Part shown: positions 8,291-15,558 of the stretch, one piece after another | How positions within the stretch are numbered: position 1 is the first letter of the stretch | How the letters are laid out: the number at the start of each line of letters is the position of its first letter | Assembly (NCBI GenBank): GCA_016192135.1 | Contig: JACPUR010000018.1 | Span: 10,673 to 74,672 of the forward strand | Length of the DNA stretch: 64,000 nucleotides | Reading direction: 5' to 3' | DNA from: Candidatus Tectomicrobia bacterium | GTDB taxonomy: Bacteria > UBA8248 | Program-made: the position numbers and the translations under genes | Notes under the pieces: model-generated | Told to the model about the DNA's origin: nothing | Seen by the model: only the letters and a program-made list of their open reading frames with translations | The model's database searches: none

Positions 8291-9022
8291 ATGCGAATTG
8301 ACCTGGACCGCCCCGATCTGTACTTCCCGATCCTGGAGCTCGAGGACGTCGGCGAGGAGAGGCTCGCCGAGCTGGGCGCTCGCCGGTTCCATGACGCCAG
8401 CGGTGAGATCATCATCGATCCGACGAGCCTGGAGCGCTACGGCGCCGGGCGCTGCTTCGAGAGGTTGGGGTCTCCCCTCGAGGCCGCCTTCCGGGCATGG
8501 TGCTCGCGGGAGTGCTTGTTCGATCAGATTCGTCGAGAGGTCCCACCGATCGCTGCCGCCTGTCGCGGGGCCAAGGCGGAGGCGAGGCAGTTCGAGGGGC
8601 ACCTTGTCGTCCCGGTCTCCCAGCTCACGGACCCGCGCGAGGCCCTCGAGATGTATCAGGAGCGGCAACGGATGGAGCTTGACCGCCTCCTCAAGGAGAG
8701 GTTCCTGTCCGCCGGCGGGATCCATATGGACCCCAGCGCCGGGCTGTCGATGATCGGCGAGCGAATCGTCGGCTCCATCATGGAAGATGAAGCCCTTCAC
8801 GGCATCATCCAGCGAATCCTCATCGCAAAAGTGGCCATGCAGTCGCTTCCGGAGGATCGCCCCGCCCGCCAGCCCTCCTACGATCCCGCTTCCCGGTCCA
8901 CGGAGCGCGAGGCGGCGAGGGCGGCCGTCCGGGAGGCGGAGGCGGCTTACGCGGCGTTCTGGCGGCCCATCCTCGGGCGCTTCCTGGCGGAGCTGACCCG
9001 CAGGCCCGCGCCTGTCGCGTAA
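8291..9022 (+). CDS. Hypothetical phage protein
   Basis: A 243-residue soluble, helical protein (residues about 90-240 are mostly charged helices ending in an Ala-rich stretch). The ATG at 8291 has GGAG six bases upstream; the in-frame ATG at 8285 directly abuts the same GGAG and is less likely. No family recognised. It follows the gp10-like gene closely and may be part of the virion or its assembly. Confidence 0.65.
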   Translation: MRIDLDRPDLYFPILELEDVGEERLAELGARRFHDASGEIIIDPTSLERYGAGRCFERLGSPLEAAFRAWCSRECLFDQIRREVPPIAAACRGAKAEARQFEGHLVVPVSQLTDPREALEMYQERQRMELDRLLKERFLSAGGIHMDPSAGLSMIGERIVGSIMEDEALHGIIQRILIAKVAMQSLPEDRPARQPSYDPASRSTEREAARAAVREAEAAYAAFWRPILGRFLAELTRRPAPVA

Positions 9023-9028
9023 GAATCG

Positions 9029-9106
9029 GCTGGCCCCCCGGCCCGCCGGCGGTCCCTTCCTCGGTCGCCGGCGCGGAGGGGTTGGGGTGACCCCGGGGGG
9101 GCCGGC
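9029..9106 (+). terminator. Nested terminator-like hairpin
   Basis: GCTGGCCCCCCGG (9029-9041) pairs with CCGGGGGGGCCGGC (9093-9106, one wobble) and encloses a second stem (GCCGGCG at 9045, CGCCGGC at 9066). TTCTTCCT follows. The nested design resembles the hairpin at 7589-7654 and separates two phage genes. Confidence 0.5.
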
Positions 9107-9132
9107 TTCTTCCTGCAAATGGAGGGTTGACC

Positions 9133-9585
9133 ATGGCACGGGCAATTTCCGGAGCGGAGCGCGCCCGGGTTGCGTCCGACCCCTTCGCATTGGCGGCCCT
9201 GGAACGCGCCCCACTGCCGGACCTCGGGACGCTCCCCGAATTGGCGGATGAGCCGGCCACGGAGTCTCCCAGGCTTGCCGTCCTCTCCCGAGGAATGCGG
9301 CGGGCCGTCCGGAGTTCCCAGAGGGTGCCGGTGGTAGGGGACCTCGGCGAGGAAGTGTGTGAGGTCGGTCGTGTCGAGGGCTCGGACGTCAAGTATCCCA
9401 TCCGGGCCGCGCTGGCCCGCTATAAGGACGGAAGTCTCCGCGTCGGGCTCAACAGGGTCCTCGACTCAGCAAAGGGGCTCGTCAACTTCCGGCTCGGGCG
9501 GATGGACGCTGACGAGGCGCTGGGCGTGGCCAAGCTCCTCACCAGGGCCGCCAAGATGATGAAGAGCCGAAGGAGGAAGCGATGA
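9133..9585 (+). CDS. Hypothetical basic phage protein
   Basis: A 150-residue protein starting at ATG 9133, six bases behind GGAGGG. The N-terminal 75 residues look flexible; residues 85-150 are basic and mixed, ending MMKSRRRKR, which would suit nucleic-acid contact. Its stop overlaps the next start by four bases. No family recognised. Confidence 0.65.
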   Translation: MARAISGAERARVASDPFALAALERAPLPDLGTLPELADEPATESPRLAVLSRGMRRAVRSSQRVPVVGDLGEEVCEVGRVEGSDVKYPIRAALARYKDGSLRVGLNRVLDSAKGLVNFRLGRMDADEALGVAKLLTRAAKMMKSRRRKR

Positions 9586-9947
9586 GTTTTGACGCGAGTT
9601 CCCATATATCGCGCGCGGAAGGTCAAAACCCATTCGAGCCGACACCCGCCCAGCTCGCGTTCACCGAGGCGGCCTTGGCCGCGGCCAAGGGCGATCCGGT
9701 CCCGCTGGTCAACCTCCGCAATGGTGGTTTGGCCCTAAAAGATTGGGCGTCGTGGCTCATCACCGTGCCGGGGTTCCAGGAATCGCTGACCGAGCGCCTC
9801 GAGTTGCGGAACGGAAAGCGTGCCGCCGCCTTCGCCCGGGCAGTCACCACCGCCTTCGGCTGCACGCGGAACCAGGGCCGGGGGTTCGCTCAAGCCCTGG
9901 GGGCTGGCGACAAGGTTTTCTACGCCATCCCGCGCGCGCTGCTCTAA
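9582..9947 (+). CDS. Hypothetical phage protein
   Basis: A 121-residue soluble protein starting in the overlap ATGA with the preceding gene. Composition is ordinary and helical; no motif is recognised. A strong-looking promoter follows its stop codon, so it probably ends a transcription unit. Confidence 0.65.
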   Translation: MSFDASSHISRAEGQNPFEPTPAQLAFTEAALAAAKGDPVPLVNLRNGGLALKDWASWLITVPGFQESLTERLELRNGKRAAAFARAVTTAFGCTRNQGRGFAQALGAGDKVFYAIPRALL

Positions 9948-9952
9948 TTTTC

Positions 9953-9982
9953 TTGACAGAGGGGATCGCGCTTGACTATAGA
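9953..9982 (+). promoter_or_regulatory. Sigma70-type promoter in the phage region
   Basis: TTGACA (9953-9958) is a perfect -35 box, followed after 18 bases by TATAGA (9977-9982, four of six matches). It lies directly behind a stop codon in an otherwise GC-rich stretch and would drive the membrane protein/sigma-like genes. Transcription would begin near 9990, downstream of the TTG at 9972. Confidence 0.55.
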
Positions 9983-10007
9983 GCAAAAAGCCTCCCGCCC
10001 GGAAGGC

Positions 10008-10247
10008 ATGCAAGATGCACGGTCCGCTCCCGCTCTCTTCGGACGCGATCTTGGCGAGGCAGCCGCGGAGTGGTTGCTCCTCACCATCGTGCTCTTCATC
10101 CTCGCCCCCGTCGCGGCTGGCTTCGCCTGGGCCTGGAACCTCGCCGCTCCCTTCCTCTCCCTGCCCCCGCTCCACCCCGCCTGGCTGCTCGCCCTCTTCG
10201 GCCTCATCCTCGCATCAAGGGCGGTCGGGCTCCGTGGCAGTCTTTAA
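10008..10247 (+). CDS. Small two-helix membrane protein (possible holin)
   Basis: A 79-residue protein with two hydrophobic segments (about 24-46 and 55-72), the shape of a small phage holin. Start choice is open: TTG 9972 would give 91 residues but lies upstream of the predicted transcription start, whereas ATG 10008 has GGAAGG only one base away. Neither is ideal. Holin function is a guess from size, topology and phage context; no endolysin gene is seen beside it. Its end overlaps the next gene by 14 bases. Confidence 0.5.
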   Translation: MQDARSAPALFGRDLGEAAAEWLLLTIVLFILAPVAAGFAWAWNLAAPFLSLPPLHPAWLLALFGLILASRAVGLRGSL

Positions 10248-10608
10248 GAGCCTGACCCACGCCCTCGCCTGGTACTACGCCGAGCGCCTCCGGGCGGGGG
10301 CGCCCTCCGCTCTCCGCTTCGACCCTGACGCGCTTCTCCACCGCTCCCGGCCGGGCCCGCGGGACGAGCACCTCGTCAAGATGTGCGACGTCGCGCAGCT
10401 CGTCGAGCAGGAGACGGACTACACCCAGAAGGTGCTTTTCATGTTTTACGGCTTCGACCTGGAGGCCCGCCAGATCGCGGAGGAGCTCAAGAAGACCGAG
10501 GCCGGGATTGAGGGCACCATCCAGCGGGCCCGGCGCTCGCTGCGGTACGAGATGGAAATCAGGGGGCTCATTCCGAATGGTGAGCGATGGGGCCGCCACC
10601 GGGCCTGA
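10234..10608 (+). CDS. Sigma region-4-like phage transcription regulator
   Basis: A 124-residue protein from GTG 10234. Residues about 70-110 (FYGFDLEARQIAEELKKTEA followed by GTIQRARRSLRYEM) match the helix-turn-helix of sigma factor region 4 or phage late regulators that use the same fold. The N-terminal half contains LTHALAWYYAERLR and is helical. It probably redirects RNA polymerase for later phage genes. Region 2 is absent, so it is not a complete sigma factor. It overlaps genes on both sides. Confidence 0.55.
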   Translation: MAVFKSLTHALAWYYAERLRAGAPSALRFDPDALLHRSRPGPRDEHLVKMCDVAQLVEQETDYTQKVLFMFYGFDLEARQIAEELKKTEAGIEGTIQRARRSLRYEMEIRGLIPNGERWGRHRA

Positions 10609-10843
10609 TGACCGCTGGCTGGTGGGCTGGAAGGAGATCGCGGCCTACCTGGGCCGGCCCATCGACACGGTGAAGAACTGGGGCCGGGCGGGCAAGCTGC
10701 CCGTGTGGAGACCCGTCCCTGGGAGCATGCCCCAGATCCGGGCCTCAACTCTCGATCGGCTCCTGCGGGAGGGGACGGCCACAGCGGAGGCCGCCCCCAC
10801 CCGCCCCGATCCGCCCCGGGTCGTGGCGCGGCGGGCCCGATGA
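10577..10843 (+). CDS. Small helix-turn-helix DNA-binding protein
   Basis: An 88-residue protein with LVGWKEIAAYLGRPIDTVKN, a MerR/HTH_17-type helix-turn-helix, followed by a wing (VWRPVPGSMPQIRASTLDRL). ATG 10577 or GTG 10580 may start it; both lie inside the preceding gene. Its TGA overlaps the next ATG by four bases. It is probably a transcription regulator of the phage. Confidence 0.65.
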   Translation: MVSDGAATGPDDRWLVGWKEIAAYLGRPIDTVKNWGRAGKLPVWRPVPGSMPQIRASTLDRLLREGTATAEAAPTRPDPPRVVARRAR

Positions 10844-11016
10844 GCTACTACCTGATCGACGGGCCCCTCCCCATGGCGCCCCTGTCCGAATGGGAGGACT
10901 TCCGCCAGCGACTCGAAAAACTGCCATCGGAGAACCCAGAGGTGGCCCAGCAAAAGACGCTCGCCGACGAGATGATCGCCCGGCTCAAGCTCCTTAGGCG
11001 CTCGAGCGGACCCTGA
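10840..11016 (+). CDS. Short hypothetical phage protein
   Basis: A 58-residue helical protein coupled by ATGA to the preceding HTH gene. It ends inside the convergent membrane-protein gene (23-base overlap). No family recognised. Confidence 0.5.
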   Translation: MSYYLIDGPLPMAPLSEWEDFRQRLEKLPSENPEVAQQKTLADEMIARLKLLRRSSGP

Positions 11017-11251
11017 CAGCGGGTCCAGGAGGCGCACCCGGCTCCGGCGCTGCCCGTCCCTCCAGGGCCTTTTCGATGCGGCGCTGACTCTTGAGGATAG
11101 CCGCGAGGATCTCCTCCGAGCGCTCCATTGAGCTCACCATCCGGTTGTATTTGTAGAACCAGCACCAGAACTCCCGCAGGACCAGGAACAGAAGGAAACC
11201 CAGGGCAAGGAGAAAGATGACGAGCCCCCAGATGCCACCCGGGCCATTCAT
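10994..11251 (-). CDS. Small membrane protein with a cytoplasmic helix
   Basis: An 85-residue protein on the minus strand, against the direction of the rest of the prophage. One transmembrane segment (residues about 7-27) is followed by a charged helix (MERSEEILAAILKSQRRIEK). GGAGG lies six bases before the ATG, so expression is likely. Being opposite to the lytic genes, it might be expressed in the lysogen (for example for superinfection exclusion), which is inference only. Confidence 0.6.
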   Translation of the reverse strand: MNGPGGIWGLVIFLLALGFLLFLVLREFWCWFYKYNRMVSSMERSEEILAAILKSQRRIEKALEGRAAPEPGAPPGPAVRVRSSA

Positions 11252-11357
11252 GGCGGACCTCCGCTGATGGGGTTGGACCGGCGCATTGAATTATCGGATA
11301 GTACCAGGAAACGAGCCTTCGGAAATAGGCTCGGACACAACCCTGGAGGATGATGTC

Positions 11358-11726
11358 ATGCGCGCCCTGATTCTAGGTATGGTCTTAATTCTCTTCCCCG
11401 TTGGCGCTTTCGGCGCCTGGGTCAACGCCTGCGAAGATCCGCAATGGCAGAGCACGGCGAGCCAATATTGCAAATGTGTTGGGCGCCAAGTGTGGCACGA
11501 TTCCGAGGGAATCCGGCGTCTGATGCAGGCTGGCCGGAGCATCCCTCCGGTGGGCAGCGTCATAGGGGTGGCCTGGCGGCCCAAGGGCAGCCTCATCTCC
11601 AAGGATGGCCGGACAACGCCACGAAATGCTTTCTACTACATCGTGGACGACGGGCGGCCGGACCCCTTCCTAAAGAATCCTCGTGAATCGGTCTTTGAGG
11701 GGGGGGCGCGGCTATGGTGCCGATAG
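11358..11726 (+). CDS. Exported Cys-containing hypothetical protein
   Basis: A 122-residue protein with a clear signal peptide (MRALILGMVLILFPVGAFGA). The mature part has four Cys, so disulfides outside the cytoplasm are likely. ATG 11358 has GGAGG eight bases upstream; the frame is open upstream but that segment lacks signal-peptide character. No family recognised. It overlaps the next exported-protein gene, and the two may form a moron-type pair carried by the prophage. Confidence 0.6.
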   Translation: MRALILGMVLILFPVGAFGAWVNACEDPQWQSTASQYCKCVGRQVWHDSEGIRRLMQAGRSIPPVGSVIGVAWRPKGSLISKDGRTTPRNAFYYIVDDGRPDPFLKNPRESVFEGGARLWCR

Positions 11727-11983
11727 CTCTGATCCTCGCGATCCTCGCCCTGGCGCCCCAGGCGTTTGCCGCGGAGGCCCAGGAGCCCCGCCGGGTAGAC
11801 CTCTTCGACAAGGACTCCCGCCGGACCGGCCATGCCGTGATCGAGCCGGAGACGGGCCGGGTGGACCTCTACGACGCGAAGAGCCGGCGCCAGGGCTACG
11901 GGAAGGTGCAGCCCGGCGGCGGGCTGGAGCTCTTCGACCTCAAGGGAAACCGGCTCCAGGGCGTCCGGCCTTCTCTCAGGTAA
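11714..11983 (+). CDS. Exported protein made of three short beta repeats
   Basis: An 89-residue protein with signal peptide (MVPIALILAILALAPQAFAA) and a mature part of three successive repeats: RVDLFDKDSRRTGHAVIEPE, RVDLYDAKSRRQGYGKVQPG and a shortened LELFDLKGNRLQG. The pattern suggests a small beta-sheet or hairpin stack exposed outside the cytoplasm. It overlaps the preceding gene by 13 bases and is followed by a terminator-like hairpin. Confidence 0.65.
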   Translation: MVPIALILAILALAPQAFAAEAQEPRRVDLFDKDSRRTGHAVIEPETGRVDLYDAKSRRQGYGKVQPGGGLELFDLKGNRLQGVRPSLR

Positions 11984-11990
11984 GGAATCC

Positions 11991-12014
11991 AGCCCCCGAT
12001 TCTGGGGGCTTTCC
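11991..12014 (+). terminator. Terminator-like hairpin
   Basis: AGCCCC and GGGGCT pair around a CGATTCTG loop directly behind the repeat-protein stop; TTCC follows, so the T tract is short. Confidence 0.5.
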
Positions 12015-12241
12015 ATCCTCCCCTGCGCCCCGGTTGCGCTTCCCCTCGAAATCCGCCCCTCAGCGCCCCGATCTCCCCAACCCCCTCCCTACCCTCACCC
12101 CCTCCCCGCAACCTCGCTCCTGTAAACGCGCGCGTTCGTAATTCGGGGCGTTCCGTGAGGGTCCTGACCCCCGCTTCGCGCAACGTGCCGGCTACTTACC
12201 ACTACATCCGAGTTCCCCACAAAAATATTTCGTGCACTCCT

Positions 12242-12269
12242 GATGCTATAATGCTATATTCATAGCATC
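12242..12269 (+). promoter_or_regulatory. Extended -10 promoter inside a palindromic operator
   Basis: GATGCTAT (12242-12249) and ATAGCATC (12262-12269) form a perfect inverted repeat. Within it lies TGCTATAAT, an extended -10 element with a perfect TATAAT (12247-12252); no good -35 is seen. This AT-rich patch is the only such site in the 283-base gap 12012-12294 and precedes the right-end operon that leads to the integrase. A repressor bound to the palindrome would cover the promoter. Confidence 0.6.
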
Positions 12270-12294
12270 ACACTTCCCCGCCCCCAGAGGGGAC

Positions 12295-12678
12295 ATGAAA
12301 ACCGCGAGCTTCTTCTCCTACGACGGCCCCGGGCGCATCTCGATCGCCCGATGGGCGCCGCGAGGCCAGGGCGGCCTCCCGAAGTACCGCCCCCTGCAGG
12401 TATCCGCCGCGATGATGCGGATGGAGCCCGAGCCGTTCCGGCTGGCCTACGCCCGGGACGTGCTCTCGAAGCTCGATCCCCACCAGGTCTGGGACGAGCT
12501 CTGCGCCCTGGCCCAACCCCATGAACCCATCCTGCTGTGCTGGGAGAGGCCCCCCATCGTCTGGCCCTCCCACTGGTGCCACCGCCGCGACGTGGCGGAA
12601 TGGCTCGAGTCGGGGCTCGGGGTCGAAATCCCCGAGATCGCCGCACCTGAGCCGCCGAAGGAGCAGATCCATGCCTGA
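12295..12678 (+). CDS. DUF488-like phage protein
   Basis: A 127-residue protein. The segment ILLCWERPP... then WCHRRDVAEWLE matches the conserved Cys-(W/Y)-Glu ... Cys-His-Arg signature of the DUF488 family, whose biochemical function is not established. A ribosome site (GAGGGG) precedes ATG 12295. It is the first gene behind the palindromic promoter at 12242 and overlaps the next gene by eight bases. Confidence 0.65.
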   Translation: MKTASFFSYDGPGRISIARWAPRGQGGLPKYRPLQVSAAMMRMEPEPFRLAYARDVLSKLDPHQVWDELCALAQPHEPILLCWERPPIVWPSHWCHRRDVAEWLESGLGVEIPEIAAPEPPKEQIHA

Positions 12679-12862
12679 GACGCTTGCCGACACCCCGCCC
12701 GAACGAGAGGAAGGCCCCGTGGCCGAGAAGCAGCTTGCCATTCGAATCCCCGAGGAGCTCCACCGCCGCTTCCGCCTCGAGTGCGTGCGGCGGGGGGTCT
12801 CCATGCGGGATGTGCTCGAGGAGGCGATTCGGAAATTCCTGGCCGGAAAACGCGGGCGATGA
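12671..12862 (+). CDS. Ribbon-helix-helix DNA-binding protein
   Basis: A 63-residue protein with an acidic tail and then a short beta strand (KQLAIRIP) and two helices (EELHRRFRLECVRRG and MRDVLEEAIRKFL), the CopG/Arc ribbon-helix-helix layout. It probably binds DNA as a dimer and could be the repressor acting on the palindrome upstream of its own operon; that link is inference. Confidence 0.7.
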   Translation: MPETLADTPPEREEGPVAEKQLAIRIPEELHRRFRLECVRRGVSMRDVLEEAIRKFLAGKRGR

Positions 12863-12944
12863 GCCCCCGGCACGGAGCCGCGGCGCCGCCGGCGCGGTTC
12901 CCGGCCGATTCCATCATGCGGTCCGGCGGAAGAGGAGAGCACAC

Positions 12945-13259
12945 ATGAGCGTCCAGGTTGACTCGTGTGGAAACAGAGTAGTGGTCGATCCCGTCGTGGA
13001 TGCCGTCACGGGCTTTTTCGCCGGCCGCGTCCCGAGGAAGAAGCTCGACAAGACCCTGGCCGGCCCCTGCAACGGCCTCGGTAGCGTGCTGGCCCTGCTC
13101 AAGCTGGCCGAGTGGGCCGCCCTCCAGTCCGGCGACCAAAAGCTCCTGAATCTGTGTCTCTTCAAGGCGTGTCAGTCGGAGATTTCGGAAGGCGAGGCCG
13201 ATGTCGTTCTCGCCATGTTCCGGGAAGTGGAGAGTGTTGCATGCCTGAGCGCCTCCTGA
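12945..13259 (+). CDS. Hypothetical phage protein
   Basis: A 104-residue helical protein starting at ATG 12945 behind AGAGGAG. Nothing in it is recognised (a segment LAGPCNGLGSVLALLKLAEW is amphipathic). It overlaps the next HTH gene by 19 bases, so the two are coupled. Confidence 0.6.
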   Translation: MSVQVDSCGNRVVVDPVVDAVTGFFAGRVPRKKLDKTLAGPCNGLGSVLALLKLAEWAALQSGDQKLLNLCLFKACQSEISEGEADVVLAMFREVESVACLSAS

Positions 13260-13516
13260 CTACGGCGGAGGTCGCCGAGAGGATCCAACGCCGGCCCGAG
13301 TGGGTCCGGGAACAGGCGAAGCTGCGCCGCATCCCCGCGATCCGGCTGGGACGCCACTACCGGTTCCGCCCGTCGGCGATCGAGGCCTGGCTCAGGGATC
13401 AGGAGACCGCGCAGCCGCCAACGAGGACGCAGTTGATTCGGAGGGCCGCGGGGGCCGCCATCGCCGACGTGTACGGCATCCCCCGGGCCCGCCGGCAGAG
13501 GAGAAAGAACAGGTGA
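13241..13516 (+). CDS. xis: Excisionase-like helix-turn-helix protein
   Basis: A 91-residue protein with LLTTAEVAERIQRRPEWVRE, then RRIPAIRLGRHYRFRPSAIE: the standard excisionase/HTH_17 pattern including the wing and the final helix, with a basic tail (RARRQRRKNR). Its place two genes before the integrase supports a recombination-directionality role. Three other small HTH proteins occur in the prophage, so the assignment rests mainly on position. Confidence 0.65.
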   Translation: MPERLLTTAEVAERIQRRPEWVREQAKLRRIPAIRLGRHYRFRPSAIEAWLRDQETAQPPTRTQLIRRAAGAAIADVYGIPRARRQRRKNR

Positions 13517-13908
13517 AAAATCCAAGAGGCAGATGGGCGGAAGCTTTTCTGGTGGAGAGCCCCAGTGAAATCGAGGCCAAGTCCCACTTCGATCGGCTCT
13601 ACTTCGAGGTCCTGGCGAGAAGAGAAATGGCGGATGAGCTGCGGCGCTCCGCCGAGGAAACATACTTGGCCGCCGTGAATGAAGAGAGCGAGGCGGAGCA
13701 GTTTCGAATTGTGGCCCAGATGCTCGGGCCGGTCATGGTGCTTGCGGGGCTGTCGAGCAGCGACCCCACCGCAAATCACCGGCTACAAATGGACATCCGG
13801 GGCCGCCTCGCGGAAAGGAAGGGGACTCTGAGCGAGCAGGAAGTGAATGCCCTGGCAGCGGTGGCCTCGGAGGCCCAACGAGTTGCCAAGATGCTTTCGG
13901 CCGCCTGA
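13513..13908 (+). CDS. Hypothetical helical phage protein
   Basis: A 131-residue helical, charged protein starting at GTG 13513 in overlap with the preceding stop (GTGA). No family recognised. It ends 12 bases before the integrase start, so the four genes from 12945 appear to be one transcript. Confidence 0.6.
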   Translation: MKNPRGRWAEAFLVESPSEIEAKSHFDRLYFEVLARREMADELRRSAEETYLAAVNEESEAEQFRIVAQMLGPVMVLAGLSSSDPTANHRLQMDIRGRLAERKGTLSEQEVNALAAVASEAQRVAKMLSAA

Positions 13909-13920
13909 GAGGAGGATTCT

Positions 13921-15075
13921 ATGGGAGTAAAGCTCCGCGAACGGCCCCCCGGCTCCGGTGTCTGGTGGGTCTACGTCAACCACAAGCGCAAGAGATGGTC
14001 GAAAAAAGTGGGCGACAAGAAGGCCGCCCAAGAGGTGAAGCGCATCACCGAGGCTCAGCTTGCCCTGGGGCAGTTGCCATCGGGAGGACCCGATCAGATC
14101 CCGACCTTCAAGGAGTACGCTCAGGGCTGGGTGGAGAAGTACGGCGAGGTTATTCTGAGGCCGAGTACCCTCGACAATTACCGGCGCCATCTCAAAAACC
14201 ACATCTACCCGAAGATCGGGGAAATGCCTCTCGACAAGGTTGAGAAGCGCCATGTCCGCGAACTCTTGGTAGAGCTGATGGCGGGCCACAAGAGCAAGAG
14301 CGCCCTTACAATACTGGGCCCGCTGCGCCGCATCCTGAGTTCAGCGGAAGAGGACGAGCTCATCAAGAAGAACCCAGCCCGGAACCTGGGAAGGGGAATC
14401 AATAAGGGGGAGAAATCAAAAGGGGCCGACCCCTTCACCGAAGATGAGGCGGACAGATTCCTGGCCGCCCTCTTGGAGCACTTCCCAGAGTGGCACCCCT
14501 TCTACTTCACGGCCCTCCGTACCGGCGCCCGGGTGGGCGAGATCGCCGGGCTCAAGTGGGAGGACATCGATTTCCGAGCCCGGGCGATCACGATCCGGCG
14601 CACCTACAGCAAGCGCCGCCAGGGACCACCCAAAACGGGAGAAGAACGCACCATTGACTTGAGCCAGGAGCTCGGCGTTGTCTTGACAGATCACCTCGAG
14701 GCCCAATTGAAAGCGGCCAGAGAAACGGGCAGGACGCCAGGGTGGGTGTTCGCCGATGCCGCCGGCCGACCAGTTGACTACGCGAAAGGCCGGGAGGTCT
14801 ACGAGAAGGCCCTCAAGAGGGCTGGGGTCCGCTACCGGCCCCAGCACCAGATCCGGCACACCGTCGCATCCGTTCTTCTGAGCAAGGGCGTCCCCGTCCT
14901 GGCCGTCTCAAAGCTGCTGGGACATGCCTCCGCAAAGATGACCCTCGACACCTACGGTAAATGGCTGCCCCAGCCAGGCGGGCGAGTCGTGGACCGCCTG
15001 GACACCCCTACCGAAACAACCGAACGCGACCCAGACGCAACCAACCTCGAAAAAGTGCCGTCCCTAGCCACCTGA
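13921..15075 (+). CDS. int: Phage tyrosine recombinase (integrase)
   Basis: A 384-residue tyrosine recombinase that inserts and excises the prophage by site-specific recombination. It has an N-terminal arm-binding part, a SAM-like core-binding domain (about 60-150, EYAQGWVEKYGEV... STLDNYRRHLKNHI) and a catalytic domain with Arg in ALRTGARVGEIAGLKW (about residue 200), the HxxR box HQIRHT, the second His in LLGHASAKMT and the nucleophile Tyr in LDTYGKW (about 345). All catalytic residues are present, so it should be active. It is the last phage gene; the next genes are host-type and opposite in direction. No tRNA or obvious direct repeat marks an attachment site just downstream. Confidence 0.93.
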   Translation: MGVKLRERPPGSGVWWVYVNHKRKRWSKKVGDKKAAQEVKRITEAQLALGQLPSGGPDQIPTFKEYAQGWVEKYGEVILRPSTLDNYRRHLKNHIYPKIGEMPLDKVEKRHVRELLVELMAGHKSKSALTILGPLRRILSSAEEDELIKKNPARNLGRGINKGEKSKGADPFTEDEADRFLAALLEHFPEWHPFYFTALRTGARVGEIAGLKWEDIDFRARAITIRRTYSKRRQGPPKTGEERTIDLSQELGVVLTDHLEAQLKAARETGRTPGWVFADAAGRPVDYAKGREVYEKALKRAGVRYRPQHQIRHTVASVLLSKGVPVLAVSKLLGHASAKMTLDTYGKWLPQPGGRVVDRLDTPTETTERDPDATNLEKVPSLAT

Positions 15076-15159
15076 TCCCCTTCCAGACCGAAAGGAGAAG
15101 GAGGCTGCTCGCTCAGGTGGGGCAGGCGGCGGGGCCGGCCTGGGGGGCGCGTTCGTCCT

Positions 15160-15516
15160 TCATCGGGATTTCTCCTCGGCCTCTAGGGATTCGCGGGCGC
15201 GGGCGGGGTCGATCTCGTACAAGTAGTCGAAGGAGTAGATGCCCATCTTGCAGCCGCCCCGCCAGGAGAACTGGATGGCGTAGCGGCCCACCATCTGGGC
15301 GTCGTCGAGCTGGGCGGGGCCGGTGGGCCCGGTGATGACCGCGAGCGGGTTGCGCTCGCGCTCGGCGCGCTTCTCGCGGCAGTTGGCGCAGGGGCACATG
15401 GCCATCAGGTAGTCGAAGCCGAAGACGGACTTCCGCCCGCCGGCCCACTCGACCCGGAACTCGCGGCCGGCCTTGTCCACCGTCAGATCGACGGGCTTAG
15501 GGTATTCCTCGGGCAT
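15160..15516 (-). CDS. DUF971 family protein
   Basis: A 118-residue protein of the DUF971 family (gamma-butyrobetaine hydroxylase N-terminal-like), with the conserved CPCANCREKR cysteine cluster and the ending GGCKMGIYSFDYLYEI. The Cys pattern may hold a metal. Members are often found near Fe-S protein genes, and a role in iron-sulfur handling has been suggested for the family. It is the first host-type gene right of the integrase and is co-directional with the selenoprotein upstream (43-base gap). Confidence 0.8.
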   Translation of the reverse strand: MPEEYPKPVDLTVDKAGREFRVEWAGGRKSVFGFDYLMAMCPCANCREKRAERERNPLAVITGPTGPAQLDDAQMVGRYAIQFSWRGGCKMGIYSFDYLYEIDPARARESLEAEEKSR

Positions 15517-15558
15517 TTCCTGCCACCTTCCTTCCCGCAGTCTGCTCTTGGCGGCGGC

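Noticed and set aside
15076-15160. attR site just after the integrase
   Set aside because: No tRNA, duplicated core or repeat could be identified without the left end of the prophage.
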